Part shown: piece by piece, positions 8,314-16,917 of the stretch
How positions within the stretch are numbered: position 1 is the first letter of the stretch
Layout: the number at the start of each line of letters is the position of its first letter
Assembly: GCF_003226555.1 (NCBI RefSeq)
Contig: NZ_QKQS01000007.1
Location: 1-41,371 of the forward strand
From: Rhodopseudomonas palustris
GTDB lineage: Bacteria > Pseudomonadota > Alphaproteobacteria > Rhizobiales > Xanthobacteraceae
Reading direction: 5' to 3'
DNA: 41,371 nucleotides
Notes under the pieces: generated by a model
Databases searched by the model: none
The model's input: the letters and a program-made list of their open reading frames with translations, nothing else
What the model was told of the DNA's origin: nothing
Program-made: the position numbers and the translations under genes

Positions 8314-10077
8314 ATGTTGCAGACTTCTCCGCAGGCGCAGAGCGCCGTCCCCCACCAGGCCCAACTGCCGGCGCCGCTCAGCCGCGCCAGCGATAGTGAC
8401 CGCACGCTGCACGCCACGCTGGCGCCGCTGACCGGCGGATTGTCGCCGACTGCGTTGACGCTGGCCTATGCCGACTGGCTGTCGCATCTGTTCTGGGCAC
8501 CGACCCGGCGGATGGATCTCGTCAACGACGCGATGCGACGGGCGACGCAGCTCACCGAGGCTGCGCTCGATCAGAGTGCGCCGTGGTCGCTGATCGCGCC
8601 GCAGCCGCAGGACCGCCGATTTACCGCGCCGGAATGGCGCGAGCCGCCGTTCAACCTGATGGCCCAGGCGTTTCTGCTGACGGAGCAGTGGTGGCACGAC
8701 GCCACGACCGGAATCCGCGGGGTGTCGGAGCAGCATGAAAAGATCGTCGAGTTCGCCACCCGGCAGATGCTCGACGTCTGGGCGCCGTCGAACTTCGCTC
8801 TCACCAATCCGGAAGTGCTTCGCCGCACCGTGTCGACCGAGGGACGGAATTTTGCCGATGGCTTCCGCAACTGGTGGGAAGATCTGCTCGAACTGATGGC
8901 GCACGAGCCGAAGCACGATTTCGTCGTCGGCAAAGACGTCGCGGTGACGCCCGGCAAGGTGGTGTACAGCAACAAGCTGATCGAACTGATCCAATACGAG
9001 CCCGCGACCGAGACGGTGCGGCCGGAGCCGATCCTGATCGTGCCGGCCTGGATCATGAAATACTACATTCTCGATCTGTCGCCGCACAATTCGCTGGTGA
9101 AGTATCTCACCGGGCAGGGCTACACCGTGTTCATGATCTCGTGGCGCAATCCGACCGCCGCAGATCGCGACGTCTCGCTCGAAGATTATCGCCGGCTCGG
9201 CGTGATGGCCGCGCTCGACAGCATCGGCGCGATCCTGCCGGAACGGCCGATCCATGCGGTCGGCTATTGCCTCGGCGGCACGCTGCTGTCGATCGCTGCC
9301 GCCGCGATGGGCCGCGACGGTGACGACCGGCTGAAATCGATCACGCTGTTCGCCGCCCAGACCGATTTCACCGAGGCCGGCGAACTGACGCTGTTCATCA
9401 ACGAGAGTCAGGTCGCGTTTCTCGAAGACATGATGTGGAATCGCGGCGTGCTCGACACCACCCAGATGTCCGGGGCGTTCCAGATCCTGCGCTCCAACGA
9501 TCTGATCTGGTCGCGGCTGGTGCATGAATATCTGATGGGTGTGCGTTCCGAACCGAACGATCTGATGGCGTGGAATGCCGACGCCACCCGGATGCCGTAT
9601 CGGATGCACTCCGAGTATCTGCGCAAGCTGTTCCTCGACAATGATCTGGCCGAAGGTCGCTACGCCGTCGACGGCCGGCCGATCGCGCTGTCCGACATTC
9701 ATACGCCGATGTTCGTGGTCGGCACCCAGCGCGATCACGTCGCGCCTTGGCGGTCGACCTTCAAGATCCATCTGCTCGCTGATGCCGACGTGACCTTCTG
9801 TCTGACCGGCGGCGGCCACAATGCCGGCATCGTCTCGCCGCCGTCGCCGAAGGCGCACGGCCATCAGGTGATGACCAAGCCGGCCGACGGTCCCTATGTC
9901 GGCCCGGACGATTGGCTGCAGCAGGCGCCGCATGCCGAGGGCTCGTGGTGGACCGAATGGGTGCAGTGGCTCGGCACCCGCTCCGGCGAGCCGGTCGCGC
10001 CGCCGCGGATGGGCTTGCCGGACGCCGATTCGGCGACGCTGCCGAACGCGCCGGGCAGCTACGTGCTGCAGACCTGA
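8314..10077 (+). CDS. phaC: poly(3-hydroxyalkanoate) synthase, PhaC family
   Basis: Polymerises hydroxyacyl-CoA into PHA storage granules. The 587 residues comprise an N-terminal PhaC domain followed by an alpha/beta hydrolase fold. The catalytic triad is visible: C319 in the GYCLGG lipase-like box, D474 in GTQRDHVAPW and H502 in GGGHNAGI. The length fits a class I enzyme. GACGAGG precedes the ATG at 8314. No phaE or phasin gene is adjacent. The last 19 bp overlap the convergent gene at 10059-11621. Confidence 0.9.
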   Translation: MLQTSPQAQSAVPHQAQLPAPLSRASDSDRTLHATLAPLTGGLSPTALTLAYADWLSHLFWAPTRRMDLVNDAMRRATQLTEAALDQSAPWSLIAPQPQDRRFTAPEWREPPFNLMAQAFLLTEQWWHDATTGIRGVSEQHEKIVEFATRQMLDVWAPSNFALTNPEVLRRTVSTEGRNFADGFRNWWEDLLELMAHEPKHDFVVGKDVAVTPGKVVYSNKLIELIQYEPATETVRPEPILIVPAWIMKYYILDLSPHNSLVKYLTGQGYTVFMISWRNPTAADRDVSLEDYRRLGVMAALDSIGAILPERPIHAVGYCLGGTLLSIAAAAMGRDGDDRLKSITLFAAQTDFTEAGELTLFINESQVAFLEDMMWNRGVLDTTQMSGAFQILRSNDLIWSRLVHEYLMGVRSEPNDLMAWNADATRMPYRMHSEYLRKLFLDNDLAEGRYAVDGRPIALSDIHTPMFVVGTQRDHVAPWRSTFKIHLLADADVTFCLTGGGHNAGIVSPPSPKAHGHQVMTKPADGPYVGPDDWLQQAPHAEGSWWTEWVQWLGTRSGEPVAPPRMGLPDADSATLPNAPGSYVLQT

Positions 10078-11621
10078 GCGGTCTGCGGCAACGCCGCCAG
10101 CGTTCGCGACAGCGTCTCGGCCGGGGTGCCGCCGGCGTCGATCGTGGTCCAGCCGATCACGCCGTGCGCGTAGCTGTGCTGCTGCCGGACGATCTCCGGG
10201 GTCGCATCGGATGCGTCGCCAATGCGGCCTGAGACCCGCGCGATCCTGATGTCGAGATCTGCGGTGAGAAACACGCCGTGGAACGGCACAGCAAGCTCGG
10301 CCGCGATGGCTTCAATCGCCTGGCGCTCGTCGGGCTTGGAGAACACCGCATCGACGATCACCGAATGCCCTTGGTTCAAGATGCGCGCGGCGCGTTCGGC
10401 GAGGCCGCGATACACCTTCTCGGTGACGTCCGGGGTGTAGGCGGTCGCCGGCAGCCGCTCGGTATCGGCGACGCCGTACAGACGTTTGCGGGCCACATCG
10501 GAACGCAGCACCACGGCGCCCGGCAGGGGCGGGACGTGGCCGGACAGCGCCCTCGCCAGCACGGATTTTCCGGTGCCCGACAGCCCGCCGACAGCGATCA
10601 ACCGGGGCGGCGGCGGCGCGATCAGCCGCAGCGCCAGGGCGAAATAGGATTCGGCGATCGCTCGATTGGCATCTCTGATCGAGTCGTCGGCTGCCGGTCG
10701 CGCCAGCAACACCTTGGCGCGGATCGCGGCGCGCATCGACAGCAGCAGCGGCAGCGCCGACAGCGCGTCGAAATTGTCGTCCGCCGTCTCCGCCAGATAG
10801 CGATTCAGAAGTTGCGCGGAGTCGCTGCCGCGGCCGTAATGCAGCAGGTCCATCAGCGGGAAGGCGAGATCGTACAGCACGTCGACCGACGCGATGATCG
10901 GATCGAACTCGATGGCATCGAACAGCGTCGGCTTGCCGTCGAGGATCACGATATTGGCGAGGTGCAGGTCGCCGTGACACCAGCGCACGAAGCCGGCGGC
11001 GCCGCGTCGTTCCAACAACGGGCGCAGTCGGCCGAGCGCAGCACGGCTGCCGCGGTCGAGCGCCGATACGTCGTCCGCCGCAAAGCCGCCGGCCGCAAGC
11101 TCGGCTGTATCGTCGGCCAGGATCGGCTCGATCGATGCGACCCACGGCGCGGAGGCTGCCAGGGGAGCGGCAAGGTGAGACGCCGCGATCGCGTCGGCGA
11201 CGGCGTCGATCAGCTCAGGGCCGAGCGAGCCGGCGCGGGCGAGATGATCCAGCGTGGCGCTGTCGTCGAAGCGCATCATCTCGACGGCCCATTCCATCAC
11301 CGGCCCGTCACCGCCGATCTGTAAAGCACCGTTGTCGGTGCGTGTGATCGGAACGACACGGCGATAGATCGTGGGCGCGAACCGCTGGCCGACCGCGAGC
11401 TCCTGCTCGCAGGCCGTCTTGCGTTTAGCGAGCGTCGAATAGTCCAAGAACGGGAACTTGACGGCGCGCTTGATCTTCAGGGCGCGGTTCCCCTCGAGAA
11501 AAACCGCTGCGCCGTGGGTGTCGATCTGTTTCACCGGGAAGAGACCGTCACTGCCGTGGCCCAGAAAATCGAAGACGTCCTGCTGCGAGGATCCATCGGG
11601 CGGGAGGTCGGTCTCTGGCAT
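10059..11621 (-). CDS. fusion of an aminoglycoside-phosphotransferase-like domain and a P-loop ATPase/kinase
   Basis: A 520-residue two-domain protein. The first half looks like an APH-type small-molecule kinase with catalytic loop HGDLHLAN (216-223) and a metal-binding region around FDAIEFDP (234-241). The second half is a zeta-toxin/AAA_33-type P-loop kinase with Walker A GGLSGTGKS (345-353) and DVARKR after the second strand. Such fusions are widespread in proteobacteria; the substrate is unknown. The presence of both cores argues for a metabolic or nucleotide kinase rather than antibiotic resistance. The 3' end overlaps phaC by 19 bp. Confidence 0.82.
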   Translation of the reverse strand: MPETDLPPDGSSQQDVFDFLGHGSDGLFPVKQIDTHGAAVFLEGNRALKIKRAVKFPFLDYSTLAKRKTACEQELAVGQRFAPTIYRRVVPITRTDNGALQIGGDGPVMEWAVEMMRFDDSATLDHLARAGSLGPELIDAVADAIAASHLAAPLAASAPWVASIEPILADDTAELAAGGFAADDVSALDRGSRAALGRLRPLLERRGAAGFVRWCHGDLHLANIVILDGKPTLFDAIEFDPIIASVDVLYDLAFPLMDLLHYGRGSDSAQLLNRYLAETADDNFDALSALPLLLSMRAAIRAKVLLARPAADDSIRDANRAIAESYFALALRLIAPPPPRLIAVGGLSGTGKSVLARALSGHVPPLPGAVVLRSDVARKRLYGVADTERLPATAYTPDVTEKVYRGLAERAARILNQGHSVIVDAVFSKPDERQAIEAIAAELAVPFHGVFLTADLDIRIARVSGRIGDASDATPEIVRQQHSYAHGVIGWTTIDAGGTPAETLSRTLAALPQTAQVCST

Positions 11622-11629
11622 CGGGATTA

Positions 11630-11641
11630 CTACTTAGGGGA
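11630..11641 (+). promoter_or_regulatory. second copy of the 12-mer found upstream of fixK
   Basis: CTACTTAGGGGA is identical to the candidate FixJ site upstream of fixK. It sits 9 bp upstream of the minus-strand kinase gene and about 235 bp upstream of the plus-strand CBS gene. In the plus orientation it faces the CBS gene, as the other copy faces fixK. Confidence 0.35.
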
Positions 11642-11753
11642 CCGAGGAATTGTCCGGGGATCGACCATGTTGCATTCCGAATATGCAAGCTGGACCGGCC
11701 GATCATGAGCATTGTTGTACGAAAAACAAGCCGCGCTGCGAATTGCCGCCGGT

Positions 11754-11767
11754 TTGACCTTGATCAA
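11754..11767 (+). promoter_or_regulatory. FixK/FNR-type box upstream of the CBS gene
   Basis: TTGACCTTGATCAA has a perfect TTGA-N6-TCAA core and one mismatch to TTGAT-N4-ATCAA. It is centred about 115 bp upstream of the chosen start of the CBS gene. It may also control the acyl-CoA synthetase gene downstream. Confidence 0.6.
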
Positions 11768-11874
11768 TTCAATTCGTCAAAGCTGCGGTCAATTTGCACG
11801 GCAACGACGATTAGCAGGGCCGCCATTGGGTCGCCGAAATCGTTGGTGAAAATTCCGAGTGATTGGGTCCGGTC

Positions 11875-12303
11875 TTGTATAAATTTCTCGAGGCAACCGT
11901 TGCCGACCATATGACGCGAGCGGTGAAGTCCGTCTCGCGCGAACTGACCATGCGCGAATTGGAGGACAAGTTCGAGCACGACGACTTCAACGCCTATCCG
12001 GTGGTGGAGGATCAGCGTGTCATCGGCATGGTGACCAAATACGATTTCTTGAGCTGTTTCGCGTTCCACCCGACCCAGATGCTGCCGCATTACGACGACC
12101 TGATGAATCGGGCGGTCGGCGACGTCATGTCGGCGGACTTCCTGTACGTGCACGCCGATACCAAGCTTACCCGGGTGTTGCAGTTGATGGTCGAACACCA
12201 GACCCGCAGCATTCCGGTGTTGGATGCCGATCGCAAGCTGCACGGCATCATCTCGCGCGAGGACGTCATCAAGGCGCTGGCGAGCTTCACCAAGGTACGC
12301 TGA
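11875..12303 (+). CDS. CBS-pair domain protein
   Basis: A 142-residue protein consisting of one pair of CBS motifs (DHMTRAVKSVSRELTM and DVMSADFLYVHADTKL mark the two repeats), a nucleotide-sensing Bateman module with no other domain. The start is uncertain. TTG at 11875 gives the MYKFLEATVADHM beginning that I expect for the family; TTG at 11863 or ATG at 11911 are alternatives. It is preceded by a FixK-type box and followed after 139 bp by the acyl-CoA synthetase/GNAT gene, so it may be the first gene of a low-oxygen-induced unit that senses adenylate charge. Confidence 0.8.
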   Translation: MYKFLEATVADHMTRAVKSVSRELTMRELEDKFEHDDFNAYPVVEDQRVIGMVTKYDFLSCFAFHPTQMLPHYDDLMNRAVGDVMSADFLYVHADTKLTRVLQLMVEHQTRSIPVLDADRKLHGIISREDVIKALASFTKVR

Positions 12304-12442
12304 TCGTGGGAACGGTGCGCGTCCCTCCGCCGCGCCGGCCCGACATTGGCTTGTTGCGGCAACTGTCGTACACCTTTCCCGCGCAGAGTCCGGATCGTGC
12401 GACGGTGGCCGCTCGCGGCCGGTCGTCCGGTGTCGAGGTGAG

Positions 12443-15166
12443 ATGTCGACGTATCGATTGAGCACCCTGCTGTCGCCCGGAGCCGTGGCGGTCGTCGGCG
12501 CCAGCCCGCGGCCGGCCTCTCTTGGTCGCGCGGTGCTCACCAATTTGCGCGAGGCGGGATTTAAAGGGCAGATCGGCGTCGTCAATCCGCGCTATGCCGA
12601 GATCGGCGGCATCAAGACCGTCGGCTCGCTGGCGGACCTCGCGTTCGTTCCGGATCTGATCGTCATCACCGCGCCGCCGCGCTCGGTCGCCAAGGTCGTG
12701 GCCGAAGCCGGCGAACTCGGCGTCGCCGGTGCCATCATCATCAGTTCGGAGATGGGACGCGGCAAAGGCTCCTATGCGGAGGCCGCCAATCGCGCGGCCC
12801 GCAAGTCGGGTATCCGGCTGATCGGGCCGAACTGTCTCGGCATCATGATCCCGGGCGTCAATCTCAACGCCAGCTTCGCCGCCCACATGCCGAGGCGGGG
12901 CAATCTGGCGCTGATCTCGCAGTCCGGCGCGATCGCCGCCGGCATGGTGGATTGGGCGGCCGTCAAGGAGATCGGCTTCTCCGGCATCGTGTCGATCGGC
13001 GATCAGCTCGACGTCGACATCGCCGACATGCTCGACTTCTACGCCGCCGATCTCGATACCCGCGCGATCCTGCTCTACATCGAGGCCGTCACCGACGCGC
13101 GCAAATTCATGTCGGCGGCGCGCGCTGCGGCGAGGGTCAAGCCGGTGGTGGTGGTGAAGTCGGGGCGGATGGCGCACGGCGCCAAGGCCGCCGCGACCCA
13201 CACCGGCGCCTTCGCCGGTGCGGACGCGGTGTACGAGGCGGCGTTTCGCCGCGCCGGCATGTTGCGCGTGTACGATCTGCGCGAGCTGTTCGACTGTGCC
13301 GAAACGCTCGGCCGAGTCAGCCCGCCGCGCGGCAAGCGGGTCGCTATTCTCACCAATGGCGGCGGCATCGGCATTCTGGCGGTCGACCGGCTGGTCGAAC
13401 TCGGCGGCGAACCGGCGGCGCTCTCGGCGGATCTGCACAAGAAGCTCGACGCGGTGCTGCCGACCTCATGGTCCGGCTTCAATCCGATCGACATCACCGG
13501 CGATGCTGACGCCGAGCGCTATTCGGCGACGCTGTCGATGCTGCTCGCCGATCCGGACAACGACGCCATCCTGGTGATGAACGTGCAGACCGCGGTGGCC
13601 TCGCCCAGTGACATCGCCCGCGAAGTGATCCGTGTGGTCGGCGAGGAGCGCGTCCGCCGCACGCTGTTCAAGCCGGTGTTCGCGGTCTGGGTCGGCGCCG
13701 AGGAAGCGGTCACCCATGGCTTCGATGCCGCCTCGATCCCGAACTACCTGACAGAGGACGATGCGGTCCGCAGCATCATGAACATGGTGCGCTATCGCGA
13801 GGCGGTACAGCTTCTCACCGAAGTGCCGCCATCGCTTCCGAAGGATTTCGACCCGGACACCGAGACCGCCCGGGCGATCGTCGAGAAAGCGCTGCGCGAA
13901 GGCCGCTCCTGGCTCGATCCGCTGGAAATCAGCGGCCTGTTCGCGGCCTACCAGATTCCGATGATCCCGACGCTGGCGGCGACCAATGCCGAAGAGGCGG
14001 TTTCGTGGGCGTCCTCCTTCCTGTCGCAGGGCGTCACCGTGGTGGTGAAAGTGCTGTCGCGCGACATCCCGCACAAATCCGACATCGGCGGGGTGGTGCT
14101 CAACCTCACCAGCGTCGAAGCGGTCCGTGCCGCGGTCGACGAGATTTTGGCGCGTGCCGCCAGGCTGCGCCCCGATGCTCGGCTCGACGGCGTGATGGTG
14201 CAGCCGATGATCCTGCGGCCCAAGGCGCGGGAGCTGACGATCGGCATCGCCGACGATCCGACCTTCGGGCCGGTGATCGCGTTCGGTCAGGGCGGCACCG
14301 GGGTCGAACTGATCGACGACCGGTCATTGGCGCTGCCGCCGCTCGATCTGCCGCTCGCGGAGTCGCTGATCGCGCGCACCCGCGTTTCCAAGCTGCTCGG
14401 TGCCTATCGCGACGTACCGGAGGTCAAGCGCAGTGCGGTAGCGCTGACGCTGGTGAAGCTGTCGCAGATGGCGGCCGACCTGCCGGAGATCCGCGAGCTC
14501 GACGTCAATCCCTTGCTCGCCGATCAAAGCGGTGTGGTGGCGATCGATGCCCGTGTCGTGGTGCGACCGCCGGAGCGCAAATTTGCCGGCCGCGGCAACA
14601 CGCATTTCGCGGTGAAGCCGTACCCGACCGAATGGGAACGGCATCTGTCCGTCAAGGACGGCTGGCGGGTGCTGGCGCGACCGATCCGCCCTGACGACGA
14701 GCCGGCGATCCACGAATTGCTCAAGCACGTCACGCCGGAGGATCTGCGGCTGCGGTTCTTCGCCGCGATGAAGGAGTTCAGCCACGCCTTCATCGCCCGG
14801 CTGTCGCAGATCGACTACGCCCGCGCGATGGCGTTCGTGGCGTTCGACGAGATCACCGGCGAGTTGCTCGGCGTGGTCCGGATTCACTCGGATTCAATCT
14901 ACGAGAGCGGCGAATACGCGATCCTGCTGCGCTCGGACCTGAAAGGCAAAGGACTGGGCTGGGCGTTGATGAAGCTGATCATCGAATACGCCCGCTCCGA
15001 AGGGCTGCACTATGTCTGCGGCCAAGTGCTGCGCGAGAACACCGCGATGCTGCGGATGTGCCGCGATCTCGGCTTCGAAACCAAGACCGACCCGTCCGAG
15101 CCGGACATTCTCAATGTCCGGCTGCCGCTGACCGAAGAAGCCGCCCGCGCTGCCAGATCGGCATGA
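12443..15166 (+). CDS. ADP-forming acyl-CoA synthetase-like/GNAT acetyltransferase fusion (Pat-type)
   Basis: A 907-residue protein built from a CoA-binding domain (about 10-130), a succinyl-CoA-ligase-like domain (about 150-300), an ATP-grasp domain (about 480-715) and a C-terminal GNAT domain (about 735-900) with the acetyl-CoA loop RSDLKGKGLG. This is the architecture of the protein lysine acetyltransferase Pat, known from Salmonella and R. palustris to acetylate and inactivate acyl-CoA synthetases. A histidine (H253, HTGAFAG) sits where ADP-forming synthetases carry the phosphohistidine. The synthetase part may therefore still be active or bind acyl-CoA; this alignment is from memory. GAGGTGAG precedes the ATG at 12443. 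An upstream CBS gene with a FixK box suggests induction at low oxygen. Confidence 0.85.
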   Translation: MSTYRLSTLLSPGAVAVVGASPRPASLGRAVLTNLREAGFKGQIGVVNPRYAEIGGIKTVGSLADLAFVPDLIVITAPPRSVAKVVAEAGELGVAGAIIISSEMGRGKGSYAEAANRAARKSGIRLIGPNCLGIMIPGVNLNASFAAHMPRRGNLALISQSGAIAAGMVDWAAVKEIGFSGIVSIGDQLDVDIADMLDFYAADLDTRAILLYIEAVTDARKFMSAARAAARVKPVVVVKSGRMAHGAKAAATHTGAFAGADAVYEAAFRRAGMLRVYDLRELFDCAETLGRVSPPRGKRVAILTNGGGIGILAVDRLVELGGEPAALSADLHKKLDAVLPTSWSGFNPIDITGDADAERYSATLSMLLADPDNDAILVMNVQTAVASPSDIAREVIRVVGEERVRRTLFKPVFAVWVGAEEAVTHGFDAASIPNYLTEDDAVRSIMNMVRYREAVQLLTEVPPSLPKDFDPDTETARAIVEKALREGRSWLDPLEISGLFAAYQIPMIPTLAATNAEEAVSWASSFLSQGVTVVVKVLSRDIPHKSDIGGVVLNLTSVEAVRAAVDEILARAARLRPDARLDGVMVQPMILRPKARELTIGIADDPTFGPVIAFGQGGTGVELIDDRSLALPPLDLPLAESLIARTRVSKLLGAYRDVPEVKRSAVALTLVKLSQMAADLPEIRELDVNPLLADQSGVVAIDARVVVRPPERKFAGRGNTHFAVKPYPTEWERHLSVKDGWRVLARPIRPDDEPAIHELLKHVTPEDLRLRFFAAMKEFSHAFIARLSQIDYARAMAFVAFDEITGELLGVVRIHSDSIYESGEYAILLRSDLKGKGLGWALMKLIIEYARSEGLHYVCGQVLRENTAMLRMCRDLGFETKTDPSEPDILNVRLPLTEEAARAARSA

Positions 15167-15208
15167 CGATAGTGACGCAGCGCACGGGCGTCGCTGTCCT
15201 GCTGATCG

Positions 15209-15619
15209 CTACAGCCTGCTGACCGAGACCACACGGAATGTGTGCATGTCGCCTTCTTCGCGGAGCGACACGTATTCGCCTTGCACGAAGCGTTCGTCGG
15301 CGAAGTGATAGCCGGCTTCGTCCGGGAGTTTCGCATCGCTGTCATATTGAAATGCCCATGATCCACCCGGCCGGTGCACCAGATGGCCGAGGTTGTCCGC
15401 CTGATGCGGCCGCTGCCGCGACACCCGGCAGGCGTCGCGGTGCTTTTTCCAGATCTCCGCGTCGATCCGGTCGTCGGCGTCGAGCGGAGCGACGATCACA
15501 TAGGCGATGTTGGCTTCGCCTTCAGGATGTCCAGGTTCGCGTGCCAGTTCGAGCCTGATCTGTCGGAAGCACGCCGGCAACGAGGTGTTGAGGATAGCGG
15601 AGGGCGGTGCCTTGGTCAT
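15209..15619 (-). CDS. hypothetical protein with a FixK-type promoter
   Basis: A 136-residue soluble protein that I do not recognise. It has no signal peptide or membrane segment, and is rich in charged residues and tryptophan/histidine (RPGGSWAFQYDSDAKLPDE). AGGAGCG precedes the ATG at 15619, which rules against the longer frame starting at 15670. It is divergent from the mla operon. A perfect FixK palindrome is centred 60 bp upstream, so expression at low oxygen is likely. Confidence 0.75.
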   Translation of the reverse strand: MTKAPPSAILNTSLPACFRQIRLELAREPGHPEGEANIAYVIVAPLDADDRIDAEIWKKHRDACRVSRQRPHQADNLGHLVHRPGGSWAFQYDSDAKLPDEAGYHFADERFVQGEYVSLREEGDMHTFRVVSVSRL

Positions 15620-15672
15620 TGTTTCGCTCCTGGCGTTGCGCACAATGCTGGCGCAGAGCAGCAGCTCCATAA

Positions 15673-15686
15673 TTGATTTGCATCAA
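15673..15686. promoter_or_regulatory. perfect FixK/FNR palindrome
   Basis: TTGATTTGCATCAA fits TTGAT-N4-ATCAA at every consensus base. It is centred about 60 bp from the start of the minus-strand hypothetical gene and about 70 bp from the plus-strand leader ORF of the mla operon, so it could serve both. Confidence 0.75.
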
Positions 15687-15749
15687 TCGGGGCGCGAGAC
15701 GCAGACTGTGCGCCGCAACACCGCGGCGCGAATCGAAACGGAGCAGTCC

Positions 15750-15782
15750 ATGCTGGCCTTCGAGATCGGATATCAGCCGTGA
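15750..15782 (+). CDS. 10-codon leader ORF coupled to mlaE
   Basis: The ORF encodes MLAFEIGYQP. It has a GGAG sequence 6 bases before its ATG. Its TGA stop overlaps the GTG start of the next gene (GTGA), and that gene has no good ribosome site of its own. This suggests that translation of the short ORF couples to mlaE. Expression of the peptide is not shown. Confidence 0.5.
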   Translation: MLAFEIGYQP

Positions 15783-16915
15783 GCTCTGCGCCTGTCCTGG
15801 ATGCCAAGACCGATGGCGATACGCTGGAGCTGAAGCCGACCGGGGCTTGGATCGCGACCAACAGCAAGTTCATGGAGCAGCTGTCGCAGGACGCCGCGCC
15901 GCAGATCGCGGCGGCGAAGTCGCTCACGATCGACATGGCGGAGATCGGCGAGATCGACACCATCGGCGCCTGGGTGCTGGAGAAATTGTCGCGCAGCGCC
16001 GCGCAGGCCGGCCGCACCGCGCAGTTCAAGGGCATTTCCGGCAACTATGCCGAACTTATCGACGAGGTGCGGCAGCTCAATCGCCGCGGACCGACCCCGC
16101 ATCCAAAGCCCAATCCGATCATTGCCAAGCTGGACCAGATCGGACGTTCGGCCTGGAGCGCCACAGCCGACATTGCGGTGTTTCTGGAGATGCTCGGCGC
16201 GCTCGGTGCCGCGTTGCTCGGCGTGTTGCGCCGGCCGCGCTCGCTGCGGCTGACCTCGTTGACTTACCAGGTGTATCGGGTCGGCTGGCAGGCGATCCCG
16301 ATCATGGTGCTGATCACCTTCCTGATCGGCGCCATCATTGCCCAGCAGGGCATCTTCCATTTCCGGAAATTCGGTGCCGAATCCTATGTCGTCGATATGG
16401 TCGGCATCCTGGTGCTACGCGAAATCGGCGTGCTGATCGTGGCGATCATGGTGGCCGGCCGCTCGGGCAGCGCGTACACCGCCGAGCTCGGCTCGATGAA
16501 AATGCGCGAGGAGATCGATGCGCTGTCGACCATGGGGCTCGATCCGGTCGAAGTCTTGATCCTGCCGCGGATCATCGCGCTGGTGATCGCCCTGCCGATC
16601 CTCGCCTTCATCGGCTCGATGGCGGCGCTGTATGGCGGCCTGCTGACGGCGTGGTTCTACGGCGGGATGCAGCCGTCGGTGTTCATCGCCCGGCTGCACG
16701 AGGCGGTGTCGCTGAATTCGTTCGAGGTCGGGATGTGGAAGGCGCCGTTCATGGCGCTGGTGATTGGCATCGTCGCCTGCAGCGAGGGGCTTCGGGTCAA
16801 GGGCAGCGCCGAGTCGCTCGGTCTGCAGACCACCACCTCGGTGGTGAAGTCGATCTTTCTGGTGATCGTGCTGGACGGATTGTTCGCCGTGTTCTTCGCT
16901 TCGATTGGGATGTAG
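15779..16915 (+). CDS. mlaE: MlaE-family ABC lipid-transport permease with N-terminal STAS domain
   Basis: Inner-membrane permease of an MCE-type phospholipid transport system. The 378 residues comprise a STAS-like domain (about 15-115; LTIDMAEIGEIDTIGAWVLE) fused to the MlaE permease domain (about 145-375). The permease carries the conserved AELGSMKMREEIDALSTMG cytoplasmic segment and several hydrophobic helices. In E. coli the STAS part is a separate protein, MlaB. The start is GTG at 15779, overlapping the stop of the leader ORF. The stop at 16915 is 2 bp before mlaF, so the genes form an operon mlaE-mlaF-mlaD. A perfect FixK box lies about 100 bp upstream. Confidence 0.92.
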   Translation: MSSAPVLDAKTDGDTLELKPTGAWIATNSKFMEQLSQDAAPQIAAAKSLTIDMAEIGEIDTIGAWVLEKLSRSAAQAGRTAQFKGISGNYAELIDEVRQLNRRGPTPHPKPNPIIAKLDQIGRSAWSATADIAVFLEMLGALGAALLGVLRRPRSLRLTSLTYQVYRVGWQAIPIMVLITFLIGAIIAQQGIFHFRKFGAESYVVDMVGILVLREIGVLIVAIMVAGRSGSAYTAELGSMKMREEIDALSTMGLDPVEVLILPRIIALVIALPILAFIGSMAALYGGLLTAWFYGGMQPSVFIARLHEAVSLNSFEVGMWKAPFMALVIGIVACSEGLRVKGSAESLGLQTTTSVVKSIFLVIVLDGLFAVFFASIGM

Positions 16916-16917
16916 CG

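Noticed and set aside
10059-11621. Antibiotic-resistance aminoglycoside kinase
   Set aside because: The APH-like fold is fused to a P-loop kinase domain and lies among core genes; there is no mobile element nearby, so a resistance role is not supported.
11705-11914. 69-codon plus-strand ORF across the FixK box upstream of the CBS gene
   Set aside because: It overlaps the regulatory region and the CBS start in another frame, with no coding-like features.
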